64,000 nucleotides of DNA from assembly GCA_003344405.1 (NCBI GenBank), contig NOWV01000003.1:992001-1056000 (forward strand). Direction: 5' to 3'. The position numbers were made by a program, and so were the translations under genes. Source of the DNA: Trichoplax sp. H2. Taxonomy: Eukaryota; Placozoa; Uniplacotomia; Trichoplacea. Positions 11,162 to 24,400 of this stretch are shown here, piece after piece. Positions within the stretch are counted from its first letter, which is position 1. Every line of letters begins with the position of its first letter. The notes under the pieces were generated by a model, which ran no database searches, was not told the origin of the DNA, and saw only the letters and a program-made list of their open reading frames with translations.

Positions 11162-13860
11162 AACTTTTGATGTAATATTCTTCTTTAATATCTCTTTCAC
11201 CACTGTAATTCCTAATAGTTTGATTCATTATTATTAAGTCAATACTACATTTAGGCGAAGAATATTCCTATCAGACCCTGACTAAGTTGCACATCTTCAA
11301 ATAAACTACGATATATAAAAAAAACTGTGCAAATGTTGTAGATTCATAGTTATTATTTACAGTATCCATCTTGGTGGATTCTGATCTCGTTTAGATGGAA
11401 GTTATGATATGCTGGTGCTGTAACGTTTGATTTGCGGCTAATTAATATAAATTATGATATTTCAATTATAGAACAAAAAATGATTATTGGATAGCTTCTC
11501 CATGGTCGATTATGTTCAGATTTTTGGTAAAATATATTATTAGGGAACCAGCCATCTTATAAGGTATACTACCGTATATTTACAGTATTGCAAACTACTA
11601 GCATGATAACGGCGATATGCGCAATGAGCGTAGGGGACACGATGATATTTTACTGTAATGCGACTTGCAACACGAGTACACTTGTGCTGCATGACATATC
11701 TAGAAATGTTGCTGAAACGTCTACAGTACGAGTCTATCTTCAATGCATTTGTAGAAACATATCTGCCCATTCTTAGCAAAATCAATCAAGATTTTGGGTG
11801 TAAGATCTTAGTTCATTTGATTCAAACTAGGCCTATTTGCTTGGACCAAGTCTAATGAAGGTATCGATAGAGCCATTCCAGCGGCCTATTTGGCTATATC
11901 ACAGGGAATTGGTTGGGTCCACAACATTCTGTACAGTACACTGTACAGTAGGGGCATTATACAATGGTTGGAATACTGTACAGTGTACAGTATACAATAC
12001 TAGACGTATTTAATTAAAGGATGAAGGCGGTACTTATTTATTTAAACATCTACATGAACATCATAATATTGAGAAATGGGTGATACCTTTGGATACTATC
12101 TTTTGCTTCACATTTCATGAAAGCATAAATGCGTTTCTTTTACCCTTACCTTACATATTATGTATAATGGCAACGAACTCAATAATATGCGTCAATTTTC
12201 AAGTTGTGTAGCTGTACTCTGCTGTAGTACTACAATCAGTATCGTGAAATTTGGCCTCTTGAATATTATTATGAATCAATTGCAATAATCTAATCATGCG
12301 CGTCTTACGATGATGAGCTCGCATAAGTTGAAGTTGTCCATAAATATCCTATTATTAAACTAGAATGTTAACAAATTGACCAGATACCTAATAAAATTAT
12401 TCCTAGCACAACCTCATTCCCTACGGAAACGAACATATTTCGTTCGCATTTGCGATACATTACAGTCTACAGTACAGTACAGTAGACCCATTCCACTTGG
12501 GCAGTATAGCGTCCAGTATAATGTATAATTACCTATACTGTACTCTATACTACGCCACACTGTTACAGTCTTTATTGTAGTAATATGGCATGGAGAAAGG
12601 TCACTTTTTTGGGGGGGGGGGCACATAGATTGACATGATGTCGAATAGTGGCGTATTAGTATCTCTAATCAAACTATCCTAAAATGAATACTTAGCAGAA
12701 CTATTGCCAGCAAGTATATTTACTTCAATTGTCATCGCATAGCCTACCTTTACTAGCCAAAGAGTTATTATTTGCCGCCATTTTCGGACTTTTTAAGTCT
12801 GTGCTGTCGTGTAAACTTGTACAGTACTGTACTGTGCCAATGTGGTAGAAGCCGGTTAGGTACAAGACAGTACAGTATAATGTCGCTGTGTGTTTTTATA
12901 CACGTACTGTACAGTACAGTGCGTGACAATGTGCAGTGCTGTCATCTGACAATCAGGTCTATCTGATAGTGATCGCCTACCTAAATCTTACCGGTAAGAT
13001 TTGTCCAGGATACTTTACACTGTAGTCTGGCTGTCGCGTACAGTACATTGAACTACCCTCCATGAAATGCTCGTTGGCTCAAATTGCTCTACAGTACAGT
13101 ATACTGTACTGTACAAGTTCTTACAACATGTACTGTACATTGTACAGTACAGTACTCCATGATCGCTTACAAATATACTGTCAAACACTAACAAACTTGC
13201 TCCAGTTAAAGATACTGTACAGTATAGTGTACTGTACTGTACTTCAGCAATAAAAGAAGATCTGGACGAATCACCCTTGGATGGACAGACATTTTCGGCC
13301 TCTTCTCGTCAAAATATTGTATTGTGTCAAACACTTCGTTATAACGCTACTTTAGTATGCAGATAATCGATTTTGAATTGACTGATTTTTTCTAAATTAA
13401 GTAACATTACGCTAAATCTTATTATCTATTACTCCATTCCGCTTGGAGGTAGTTATGTAAGATCATCAATGTTATTAGAATTAGTACCAGTGACTTAGAA
13501 AACAGGCGCGGAAGATCCATACTAAGTAGCCATTTTGCGATATTTGTGGCTTCATTGAGTAAGAAACGTCCGTTTGTCTGTCTGAGAGAGTGATCAGTGC
13601 AGGTCTTCTTTTAGCAGTCCATGATAGCACTATACAGTACAGTACTACACTGTACTGTACAGTACAGTACAGAGCAATGACACTGGACCGGTACTGTACA
13701 CGGAGTATACCGTACCCTGCCAGTAGTTGGAAATTACGTAAGCAAGTCGTTTCATCCGTCTGCCATGTGACCTCTACACTGCCGACTGAATCCATAGTCA
13801 ACTCGCTCAAGTAGTAGTAAGTTATTATTTCGAGCTATTCGACGCCAGTAAACGTTGCAA
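11162..13860. promoter_or_regulatory. Divergent promoter region GGNBP2 / FTSJ3
   Basis: 2.7 kb between the start codons of two genes transcribed away from each other, so both promoters should lie here. It contains the palindrome array described separately and an 11-base G run at 12611-12621. No exon of either gene and no other gene was recognised; the short open frames at 11540-11855 have no family resemblance or splice support. No TATA or initiator element can be assigned from sequence alone. Confidence 0.6.
11925..13715. repeat. TGTAC/GTACA palindrome arrays (GGNBP2/FTSJ3)
   Basis: Several dense patches: 11925-11995, 12466-12550, 12815-12935, 13035-13245 and 13625-13715. Each is built of the five-base word TGTAC or its complement GTACA, with frequent switches of orientation that produce words such as GTACTGTACAGTAC and CTGTACAGTACAGTAC. 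The last patch ends about 150 bases before the FTSJ3 start codon. Confidence 0.85.
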
Positions 13861-16800
13861 ATGGGTAAAAAAGTAAAAGTCGGCAAGAAAAGGAAGGATA
13901 AATTTTATAAATTAGCCAAAGAAACCGGTATGATGTTACCAACATTCTATTTCATCCCTACTGTAGTATTATAATTAGGTAGACTATTCAGTGTTCCAAC
14001 TTATGCACTTGCAGAACACAAAAATTGCGAAAAATGATAGGCGAATAAGTCAGTTATTTATGAATTAGTGTAATGCCAATTGATTATTTACGGTAAGATA
14101 GAACCAGTAATTATTACGACAGTGTACAGTACATCAAATAATTAACTAAAGCTTGATGATAAATTTCGGTATCTTGATCTTGCAGGTTATCGTGCTCGCT
14201 CAGCTTTCAAGTTAATCCAATTAAACCGGAAATTTCAGTTTTTAGAAACTTCACGAGTCTTGGTAGATCTATGTGCAGCACCTGGAGGATGGTAAGCCAA
14301 GCTTTTTTACATCATATATTTTATTCACTTTCGCACAGGATGCATTGTGCTACACAGCAGTTACCAATAAGAAATTGGCAATCAATCATACAGTACTGAA
14401 TTATGGATTATTTAAGGGATAATAAAATAATTACTCTAGCAATCCTACTTTTTACTATTTGTTTATTCGCATAAAATTCTTTATTCAAAAATTGATCTCT
14501 TTCCAACATAAACTTTCGTTGATATACCTTTTGACAGCAAATGACATGAATACAGTAGCATGTTGTACACTAGGAAATTGGAAACATATCATAATCTCTT
14601 TTTCTCGTGTGTCCGTGATTACAGGTTACAAGTAGCATCAAGATTTATGCCCATATCTAGTTTGATCGTTGGTAAGCCCGTCGGAAATACTTATTTAATA
14701 CTTGGCTATTTCCCAATTGCAATCATTTACCATCTCATACAATTTTTTACCATGATTTGGTATAATCTAGTATCTTTGCAACTTTATCCTAGAAATCCTA
14801 CCCCAATTAATATTTTCTCTGTTTGTCAATTCCTTTATTGTGGATGTCAGCTAAAATATTAAATTCTCGTTGCAGGTGTTGATTTAGTAACTATCAAACC
14901 AATTCCTAATGTTATTACTTTAACCGGAGACATTACTACTGACGCTTGCAAACAGGTTGTTATTGTAATTATTATGTTGCTAATAGTGTAGTAGACCTTT
15001 CAACTTACATCGTACTACCAATCAAATAAATTAACATTATTGTATTATGTGATCATAGATTGTCGATAAAAGCTGTACAGTATGGCTATTTTGGATAACC
15101 TCTGTTTTAAGTACCGTTATTCTTTCTATCGTTATAGGCTATCAAAAAGGAACTACATACATGGAAGGCTGATAGTGTACTACACGATGGAGCTCCTAAT
15201 GTCGGGCAGGCATGGGTTCAGGACGCCTTTTCTCAAGGTATGTCCTTTAAATTTCGAAAAATTTTTGGACTATCTTACATTAGTGCATATATATATATCA
15301 ACATAAGATAGCTCCATCAGCTGTGCTATCACAATAGTCACTGTGTTGTATTGTGCATGTGATTTATGACGTTTTATTGTAGCTATGCTACGCAACCCAA
15401 GTGTAAAAATTGTTTACTAAGTTATATAATCGCTTTACAGAATAAGTATCCTTTCATATCTCAATTATTTAGTTATATCCTGAGCATTGTGATTACGCAA
15501 TACTACAGATTTAAAAACCATGCAAGTATCGGTACTAATATCTAAATAGATAATTTTTTCAATTTTGTATACTCCATCTGTTTCCTTTAGCTCAGCTAAC
15601 ATTAAGTGCATTACGTCTTGCTTGCCAACTCTTAAAGCGTGGAGGCTGCTTTATAACTAAAGTCTTTCGATCAAAAGATTACTATTCATTAATGTGGGTT
15701 TTTCAGCAATTATTTAAAAAAGTCCACGCGACTAAACCGCAGGTATGCACTATACTATAATTGAGAATTACAGATCAAAACCCAAATTTCGATTTTAATG
15801 TACAATAAAGTTTTATATGTACAGTAGTCAACATCAAGAATTGAATAAGCTAACATACCATGTTGGTATTCTTATTAATTAAAGGCATCTAGGAATGAAT
15901 CCGCTGAAATCTTTGTTGTTTGCATGGTACAAATCGAGCATACTTAATTAAACAATAGACGTTTTCTAGTTCAATAATTACGCACAGAATGAAATTAAAC
16001 TGTTATGTTACTATTATCTTGAAATAGGGATTTTTAGCTCCTGATAAGATTGACCCCAAGTTTCTTGATAGTAAGCACATTTTTAAAGATATTGAAACGG
16101 AAACGAAACAAAACAAAATAAATTTAATGTTTTCTGAGGTAACAGAACATAGGCGCTTACATTTCTTGCCTATCCATCTTAACTATAATTGATCCATGTT
16201 TGAAAATATGTTGATGCTTTTTATTACTTATTATATAGAAAAGAAAGGATAGAAATCGAGCGGGATATCCAGACAACAAGCATACACTGTTTACTAGTAC
16301 ACCTGTTACTGATTTTATTACAAGTGAAAATTATCTAGATCACTTAGCTTCGAGTAATACGGTAACCATTATATAACTTAACTGTATTTACGTTCTAGAC
16401 CACCCAATAACTCCTCGTCAAAATACATTCCAACTTTAATTACTAAATTTCTATTTTGTCTTGTTGTAATTTCGGGCAATATAAATAGCTCACATTCGAT
16501 GAGGATAGCTTGATCATTGCGAAGCATCCACTTACCACAGAGGAAATTAAAACTTATTGCCAAGATATCAAAGTACTTGGTAGGAAAGAAATCAGGTAAG
16601 TAAAGTACTCATCACTAATTCTTCACACCTTTACGTAGTTAAAATATTCTTCTTCTTACTGATTGCAGAACCCTTATAAAATGGCGTAGTGACATTAGAG
16701 ACTTTTATGAACAAAAGGCAACAGCTAGTGAAACAAAGTAAGTTATTCCAATTAAAAATAGCAGTATCTTTCTATAGGCATTGATGGTATGCTCCTAATA

Positions 16801-19485
16801 ACTTTGGATATCATACAGGAAAACAGAAAATGACGAAAGCGCTGGTGTTGAAAGTGACGATGATGAGGTAAAATGCTATAAAGTACTCTTTTTTAATTTA
16901 AAAAATAGTAAGTAGGCTTCTTAACTCTCCAATTTTTGCAATTAAGGATGCTGCGAAAAAAAAAATCGAAGAGTTTGAAAATGAAGAGGCATCAGAACGG
17001 AAAAGGTTTTGACTCATAAGTTGCTACATATAATGATATATATTACATCTTAGTCATTTACTTGTTCATATTCAAAATATGATGATGATAAAAAGACAAA
17101 GACGGAAACGTATGCAGCTTAAACGCAAAGCTAGAGAGAGACAACTGCTGAAAATGAAAGTGCCTGATAGTGGTATTAACTTATCAGAAGACAACTCATT
17201 ATTTTCTCTCTCTACAATTACCGATCCTAAGGTGTTAAGCATTAAAATTTTTAGACTTCTGGATTAGACCTTTAAAATTATATCGTATTACCGTAAAGTA
17301 AAAACTGACACTTGAAACTAACTACTGTACTTGTTTACTTCGTTATCAATTGATATCATGAAGAAATTGAGTAATGTCAACAGCGGTGAGATGATGCTTG
17401 GTGACGATGAAGATGAAGATAAAACTGAAGCGATGAATTTGGATTCGAAAAACGACACCGAAAGTGACTTTGATAGCAATGATAGCTACAGTGATGATGA
17501 CGACGAAGAAAGTAGAAGTGATACAAATCACTCTGATAATATTACTAAAACCATTGGTGACAAAAAGTAAGCAATTACACATTGCTGGCGTAATTCGACG
17601 CACTTATAATTTTATAAAGTAATTACGTTATAAAGTCTTAACGTCTCTAAGGAAATCATTCGCGCCATTTTCTAATGAATACGTGTTGCAGATCTAGTAA
17701 TCCTCTTATTATTGAAATGCCGGAAGAACGATCCTTAAAGCAAAAGACAAATATGTGGTTTAGTAAAAATATTTTTAAAGAAATGGATAATGATCAAGAT
17801 GAGGAGTTGGACTTTCAACAATCAATATCAAATCTTAAGGGTAAGCAAATTCGTACGTGAAGTAATAAGAGTAAATCGTAACAGCGTTCCCAACAATGCT
17901 ATTTTACTGTAGCGAGTCTAAATTTAACATTTATTGCATTAAATCTTTTATCATATTATTGAAGGAGATAAATACAACTCTTGGAAGGAAGATCCTAAAA
18001 TGGATAGTAATTATAGAAACAAGAGTAATGGATCTCCATCCAAGGGAGAAAGTTTGTCCGATACTACCACTACCAATGTACGAAAAGTCGTTAAGAGTGA
18101 CGATGATGACAGCGATGAGAGCGACAGCGATAGCGATTATGATTATTATCAAGGAATGAAAAATAATACCAAAACGATTAACAATGACTCGTCACAACTA
18201 ATAACTAGAAACGATTTCGAAATTGCTCCTGTAGAAAATACTATCGGTATATATGCATACATTGTGAAAAATTTAATTGCAAAATGATACTTACTTCGAG
18301 CTCTAAGTTAATCGTTTAATTAAACCTTTGAAGCACCGAAATATTTATCGCCAGAAGGTTTAGCCATTGGAGCATTAGCTGCTACATCGAAAAAGCGAAA
18401 AGAAGAATTTATAGATAATGCTTATAATAGGTAAGCAATACGCGTATTAATATGGAGGTACTCGAATGTAATTGTTATTTATTATACGTATATCATGCAA
18501 CTTTGTAAATACGATAGATACACTTTCAATGATGAAAATCTACCGGATTGGTTTACTGAATATGAGAAAAAGCATTATCAAAAGCAGATACCACTAACAA
18601 AGGTATTTCTTAACAAGCCTCTCTTACTCTAATCTAGCAAAATTACACATTCACCTTACGATAAATATAATTCTATACATGTACATTTATCGTCGCTTTT
18701 ATCTTCTTTATTTGTAACATTAATATAATTTAGTATAGTATTACGAAGGCTTTATGATAACATTTTTAGGAAGAAATTCAAGAACAAAAGAAGAAATTAC
18801 AAGAGATTAATGCACGGCCGATTAAAAAAGTAGCTGAGGCAAAAGCTAGAAAAAAGATGAAGGTAACCTTTGTTTACAACCAGCTGGCATATGCGTATGC
18901 CTCATGTACGAATGACTTAATTTTTTAGCTCACAAGCTGCTATTCTTATCGTACTCTAAATAGACCTTAAGAAAAGTAGAGAGAATGCGAAAAAAAGCTG
19001 AAGCTATTCTCGACACTTCGGACGCCACTGACAGAGAAAAGATGTTACAAATAAAAAGGTATTGATTAATTGAAATGTATTTATTTACTGATTTGGTAAT
19101 TGTAGCTACTAATTATAATCATTATGTTATTATCATAAGTATATACAAGAAGGCTGGAGTAGGAAAGGCAAAAAAAAGCGAAAAACAATATGTAGTAGGC
19201 AGAAAAAACTTAGGTATGTCTCTTAAATTTAGCGGCAATACGGAAATGAAATTGTGCAACTGACGATGACCCCCCGCATTTAACTTAAGTTGTATTTTAA
19301 TGTGTAATTATCGAAGCTCGGTATTGACATCTGGAAAATTTGTATCCAGTGATTGTAAAGTTCTGATTTAATCTCTCGATTTTCTAGGTAAAAAGCGGCC
19401 ACCTGGTGTTAAAGGAAGATATAAAATGGTAGATAAAAGACTGAAAAAAGACAAGCGGGCCTCCAATAAAAAAAACAGAAAATGA
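13861..19485 (+). CDS. FTSJ3: pre-rRNA 2'-O-methyltransferase FTSJ3/Spb1
   Basis: Nucleolar SAM-dependent methyltransferase for large-subunit rRNA maturation. 23 exons: 13861-13927, 14186-14291, 14625-14671, 14876-14955, 15138-15237, 15591-15742, 15885-15926, 16028-16138, 16239-16361, 16489-16595, 16669-16737, 16819-16867, 16947-17005, 17096-17231, 17364-17566, 17692-17840, 17965-18246, 18334-18430, 18518-18602, 18770-18862, 18964-19058, 19140-19213, 19388-19485; 2424 nt, 807 aa (human 847). RrmJ/FtsJ domain: start [19 protein letters not shown] loop [13 protein letters not shown], and catalytic K-D-K-E in [26 protein letters not shown] and ESAEIFVV. Then DUF3381-type region, acidic Ser/Asp stretches, and the Spb1 C-terminus ([42 protein letters not shown], Lys-rich tail). 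Starts of the exons at 17096 and 17364 rest on weak acceptors. An AATAAA lies at 19500-19505. Confidence 0.96.
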
Positions 19486-20468
19486 GCTACCATGAGACCA
19501 ATAAAGGAGAAAAATCATAGATTAAGTATTTTAGTTCTTGTAGATGCATAAAATGAACGATACAGCTTCCTTAACACTTCCTTAATCAATATTTTGTATT
19601 TCAAAATATTCATGCGATCGTTATAGTTCCGCTATGTACAATACATGAATAAATCAGATTTATTAACTGCGACAGAAATTTGCAACTAAAATCGAAAACA
19701 TTACAAATTACATTTACTAAAGCTGTTGCATTATTAATATTATTACCATACTCAACAACACAAGTTGCGATATTGTTGTACTTATGATACAGGTATTTCG
19801 TTACATGAATAGATGAAGCCATTATTTTAATGTTTTATGGTTATTAATCAGAATAATATCATTGCAAAGCTAGATAGGGCAATTATTGTTATTTTTATAA
19901 CTTTAAACCAAAATGTCATTGAAGTAATTGTGATGGCTACTATTTACTATCAATATCTGTATTAAACTACATGCTACTAATAAATAGTCTCATTTCATGA
20001 TATTAATAGCTTAGTAGTGATTGTTATGATTTAGTACTTTAGCTGTAGATACCGTTTGAGGTTATCGTAGATATGTAGACAATTGCCTTGTTACAGTATA
20101 AGTAATCATATTATGACCTAGTAGTGTGACCCGTTATAATGCATAATATATCGGTCGTCTAGTTAGCTAGTATGTGCACTGTATGTCGTATAATTTAACG
20201 CAATACTCCCAACCTCAATATATACTAGAGCCAATGCAGCATTACCAAAGTAATTTTAAAATTTTTATTTTCAGATTAATAGTGTTAAAAGTATACAAAC
20301 ACAACTACTATGCAGCTCAAGGTACTTTAGCATAGTCTCCGCTTATACTCATAGATTATATATTTATATTAATAATTGTATAATACAAGGTTGTTTGTAT
20401 ATATGTACGTATGCATGCTGCATCCTGTGCATGTCTCCGCATTGTCTTTAATATAAAAAGCATACTTT

Positions 20469-20527
20469 GCGTATATGGCGCAGTCAGTTGCTCTACCTCA
20501 GAAAAGTTTCTGAGTTCGAAGGGGAAA
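20469..20527 (+). pseudogene. tRNA-like remnant or SINE head
   Basis: TGGCGCAGTCAGTTG (20476-20490) resembles a tRNA A box/D arm, and GAGTTCGAAGG (20512-20522) resembles a B box/T arm. They are about the right distance apart for a slightly shortened tRNA. Between them CTCAGAAA/TTTCTGAG forms an 8-bp stem with almost no loop, so no normal anticodon loop is present, and no acceptor stem could be paired. A decayed tRNA or the 5' part of a tRNA-derived SINE fits better than a working tRNA. Confidence 0.3.
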
Positions 20528-21165
20528 TTTATCCAAGTCTCTCCTTCCAGGAACGCTAAGTATAATTAAGTAATTGCATGCACTGTGTGCAGTGCTAACT
20601 AACAATCCTCTAATACAGGGCAATGTAAAAGTGTGCGAAATAGCAAAATAACAGAATGTACTTTGCTATCTTGCTCACCATTTACATACCATTAAAATGA
20701 TCTCTACCATTCAAAAGGGGATGACACTTCGCTTTACATGTACGTATTCAAGAACTTAAGGCCATTTCAGACTGAATCTTTACGGACAGCCGCTAATTTT
20801 TGAAACCGTAATGAGTCGAGCCGCGCACAGGGAGTGAGCTATAATAATATTAATTCAGAAACAACGCGCAGTCTTCCCAAGACTTATATAATGTCATCTA
20901 AACCGATCACGTTGAACTATTGACAGTACCGCTGAATAGTATTACATTGCACATTTATCTATGACATCATTTTTGCTAAAGAGCTGTAATGCAGGAAACT
21001 AAAATTGTGCGCTGGGATTAGACCTAATGTATTATAGATAGAGATACAGTATGAAGAAAATATATAAAAAAGAAAGAAATGTGGACAATTTATTCTTACA
21101 AGTCTGCCAAATTGGTCAGGTGTAAAATCACCAGCAAAAAAGAATGTCATCAATCCTGACGTTCC

Positions 21166-21350
21166 TACAGTGTACAGTGCACTGTTCGTGCAGTACAGTA
21201 CAGTACGATACAGAGAGCACCATGTCCACTACAGTACAGTACTGTACCGTATACTGTAGTACAGTACTGTACAGTACATTTGCTCAGTCACGGTACAGTA
21301 CAGTACAGCACACAGTACTGTACTGTAGGTGGAAGTACAGTACAGTTATA
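21166..21350. repeat. TGTAC/GTACA palindrome array (USP30 5' flank)
   Basis: Dense array of CAGTACAGTAC, GTACTGTAC and GTACAGTAC words in mixed orientation, ending about 105 bases before the USP30 start codon. The open frame across it is a repeat artefact. Confidence 0.85.
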
Positions 21351-21455
21351 ACCAACAATCTACGGTAAAAGGAAATATAGTTGCTCCACGAAGATGGTGG
21401 TGGTGCTTAACTGGATTTTCAACCTAAAAAAGATCGATGGTCTCATTAAGAAAGA

Positions 21456-24400
21456 ATGAATAATTGTTCTATGATAGCCATTAGTGGCGCTGCTGCAGTA
21501 GCTGCAGCTATATGCTACATTTTGTTTGGTCCTAAACAGTATAATATAAAGCCGTTAAAAGGAGGTAAGCGACGCTGTTAAATACCTTACACTGTAATGT
21601 TTTGTGATATAACGAATTTCGATACTAGTTTGAAGTTATTGAAATGGATTTAATTTTCTATCCAATAATGTATTTTACTGAATATGTTATACTACGTAAT
21701 TGCTAAAAAAATAAATGAATCTGTCTTTCATGTGCAGAAATTGCAAGAAAATTACTTTCTATGCGGGCTTTTCATACATGATACTGCTGTAGTAGATAGA
21801 TAATGTGCCGTACATCATGCACTGTACATTACAGAGACTCTAAAAGGATAAGTGCTGCAATTTTATGCATACGCGTATGTTTGTCTATTCTATTAGGATC
21901 TTATCCTGGCCTAGATAATCTTGGCAATACTTGCTTTTTAAACTGCATTCTGCAGGTAAGATAATATACCAGCTTCTTCTATTTTATATTTGTTAATGTA
22001 TGATAAAAATGGATGATATTTTTAATTGCGTAAGTCCTCTACGCGAGCACAGACGCGTATTGTAATATTGTAGCAGATTACCGTACCTACAGGATAAATA
22101 GAAGATACTAACTACCAGGAAGCTGCATCTCCTAAAATCAGTAACCTCTAACCTGCAGTGAATTCTAACTACTTTTTCTTTATATTATTAGTACCATAAA
22201 ATAATACCTTATCTATTAATGATTAAATACAATGATTTAATGTCAATATGACATCGAATGAAATGCTATTAATACTGTATATAAGATTGCTATTGTATAT
22301 GCTATCTGGAAGTAAACATTGGAGGTCTATGAAATATGATATTTCATTCCTATCCTATCCTGTCCGGATATACTGTTTTCATTACTAAATATTCTTTTGC
22401 TATGCAAAGTTTAAACATGTACTGCGGTTGTTATATACTACTACTGCTGTACGTACTCTTTATAAAGTATACCAAATTAACACAACAGCCTATTTGCCGT
22501 AATGTCTTCCCGTTAACGAAATTATTCTGGAAAGTACGAGATTGGATCTAACTCGAAAATGGCATATATCAATCACTATGAGTACTGGAATAGCATACAT
22601 ACAGCACCGGGTGAAATATATGCGGGATACTCTCAGAGTGATTTGCAATTACTTTTACTACTCTGTCGTATTTACATCTATATAATCCAAACAATTAATC
22701 AACACCCAATGTAGTCTGCAGAAAAAGCTTTTAGCGCCAAAGTCAGCGTAGCAATTGATATATACTTCTCTTTAATATGCTTTGCTTCTAGACATGCTGT
22801 TAGCTAAAATACATCCATACAGATTAGCTTATCTTAATGGTACTAGTAGAGATTTCGCTTTCGTAGAAACTAGATAGCTATGAACGTAAACGTGTAATCT
22901 TGATACATCGGTAATATAATCTATTATTATTATGAAATGCATTGCCAGTTTCTCGAATTACTTATTATTTAAATATGCTGTGTATTGGCTTTGATTTTGA
23001 TGAAGCACATCGAGCATATTTAATTGAATATTAAAATGCCACTATTTGGTTTAAAGACTGAGTAGTAATTGCTTTGTTTCTAGAGCCTTGCATCTTTGCC
23101 TGCTTTCGTTATTTATCTGAAAAAAATCAATGCCAATTCTAATTGTAACAAGCAAAACAAACCCTTAACGAATATACTAGCTGGATTACTTGACGGTTCG
23201 ATGATAATATAAAGTTTTCTGCAGTTTATTTTATTTTGTGAATCTACCCAGTAACGGCATTTTATAATGTTACAAAATAGCTTCTGTAACTGAAGGAGAT
23301 ATTCTGATAGTCGAGTGTAATTTGCTACTCTGCAATTATACGTAATAATAACGACCGTAGGACTATGTTGTCAAAGTTCAAAGTAACGCTATGTTTTAGT
23401 CGAAAAAAATCTTTAGCTTCTAAGATTTCATGATACCCCTTACTTGAAATTTAAATCAAAATTTTCAATAACAGTTAGTCTTCATAAATTTATTAATTTT
23501 AATCATTAAAAGATAGTAAAAGTACTAACGTTCTGAATCGTCTTTATAGAATTAAGTCAAAAACATAATTATGCTCGATCATTGTCAGCAAGTAGCGTGC
23601 TTGAAGTACTATTTAGATACAATTGGATCATATCTTCAGAACAACATGATGCACATGAAATGTATCATGCCTTGTTGACAACATTGGTAGAAGAAACGGT
23701 TAGAGTTCCATGAATATTTGTGTATGAGTAGTTATAAATAGCTGTACTTAAAATAGAAAATCTATTTCTTTACGTCATTATTTATTTACTCCGTAGGATT
23801 ACAATGATAATCTTCACCCAAGTCATGATCTAAATAATGCCATTTCAGTAAGTAAAATTATCTTTTAGCAATAAAATTAAGTTAAAGCTTCAACTGCTAA
23901 ATGAATAATGTTAGCGTTATGATTCTGATCGGATAGATATGATTATAATTTAATTTAATTTTGTACACAGTATTGTTCGAACGATGAAATTGATGAAGGT
24001 TCGGCACATGCCGCCACACGGACGCACGGTATACCATTGACTTCTACGGTACCAGCTTAAATAACAAACCAATGTATTCCACTGTCGATCTAAACTGCAT
24101 TCTAATAATTAAAGCTCCAGTTCGAACTCTAGACCGTAAGGGTATTCTAGGAAGCTTTCCATTCCATGGTTTGCTCGCAAGTCAAATGTCATGCTTAAAG
24201 TGTCGTCATAAGAATCCAACCCGCTACGACATTTTTGATAGTATATCGCTGAGCATACCCACTTCGATGCAAAAGGCAAGCTATTCAGATGAGAAAAAAT
24301 ATCTACACTTATTGACACTTTCTAGCGAAATTCTAATTAATAAAATAGTAATTTATTTGCTTCTTGTCTTAGTGCAGTTATTTATATCCGTGTCTTGTTA

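Larger units (their letters stand above)
19486..21455. other. FTSJ3-USP30 intergenic region
   Basis: About 2 kb between two genes on the same strand. It contains a tRNA-like remnant (20469-20527) and, close to USP30, a palindrome array (21166-21350). Short open frames at 19610-19822 and 20959-21153 show no family resemblance. Nothing else recognised. Confidence 0.55.

Noticed and set aside
12611-12621. Run of 11 G as a quadruplex signal
   Set aside because: A single homopolymer, no neighbouring G tracts; may also be a sequencing error.
16378-16563. Minus-strand 61-residue frame
   Set aside because: Antisense shadow of FTSJ3 sequence 16489-16595, which has in-phase splice sites and family similarity.
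17346-18152. Minus-strand hydrophobic frames at 17346-17603 and 17931-18152
   Set aside because: Antisense of the acidic Asp/Ser codon runs (GAT, GAC) of FTSJ3, which read as Ile/Val on the other strand.
22336-22551. 71-residue hydrophobic frame in USP30 intron 2
   Set aside because: No homology, no fitting splice phase, inside an intron of a gene whose exon chain is complete without it.
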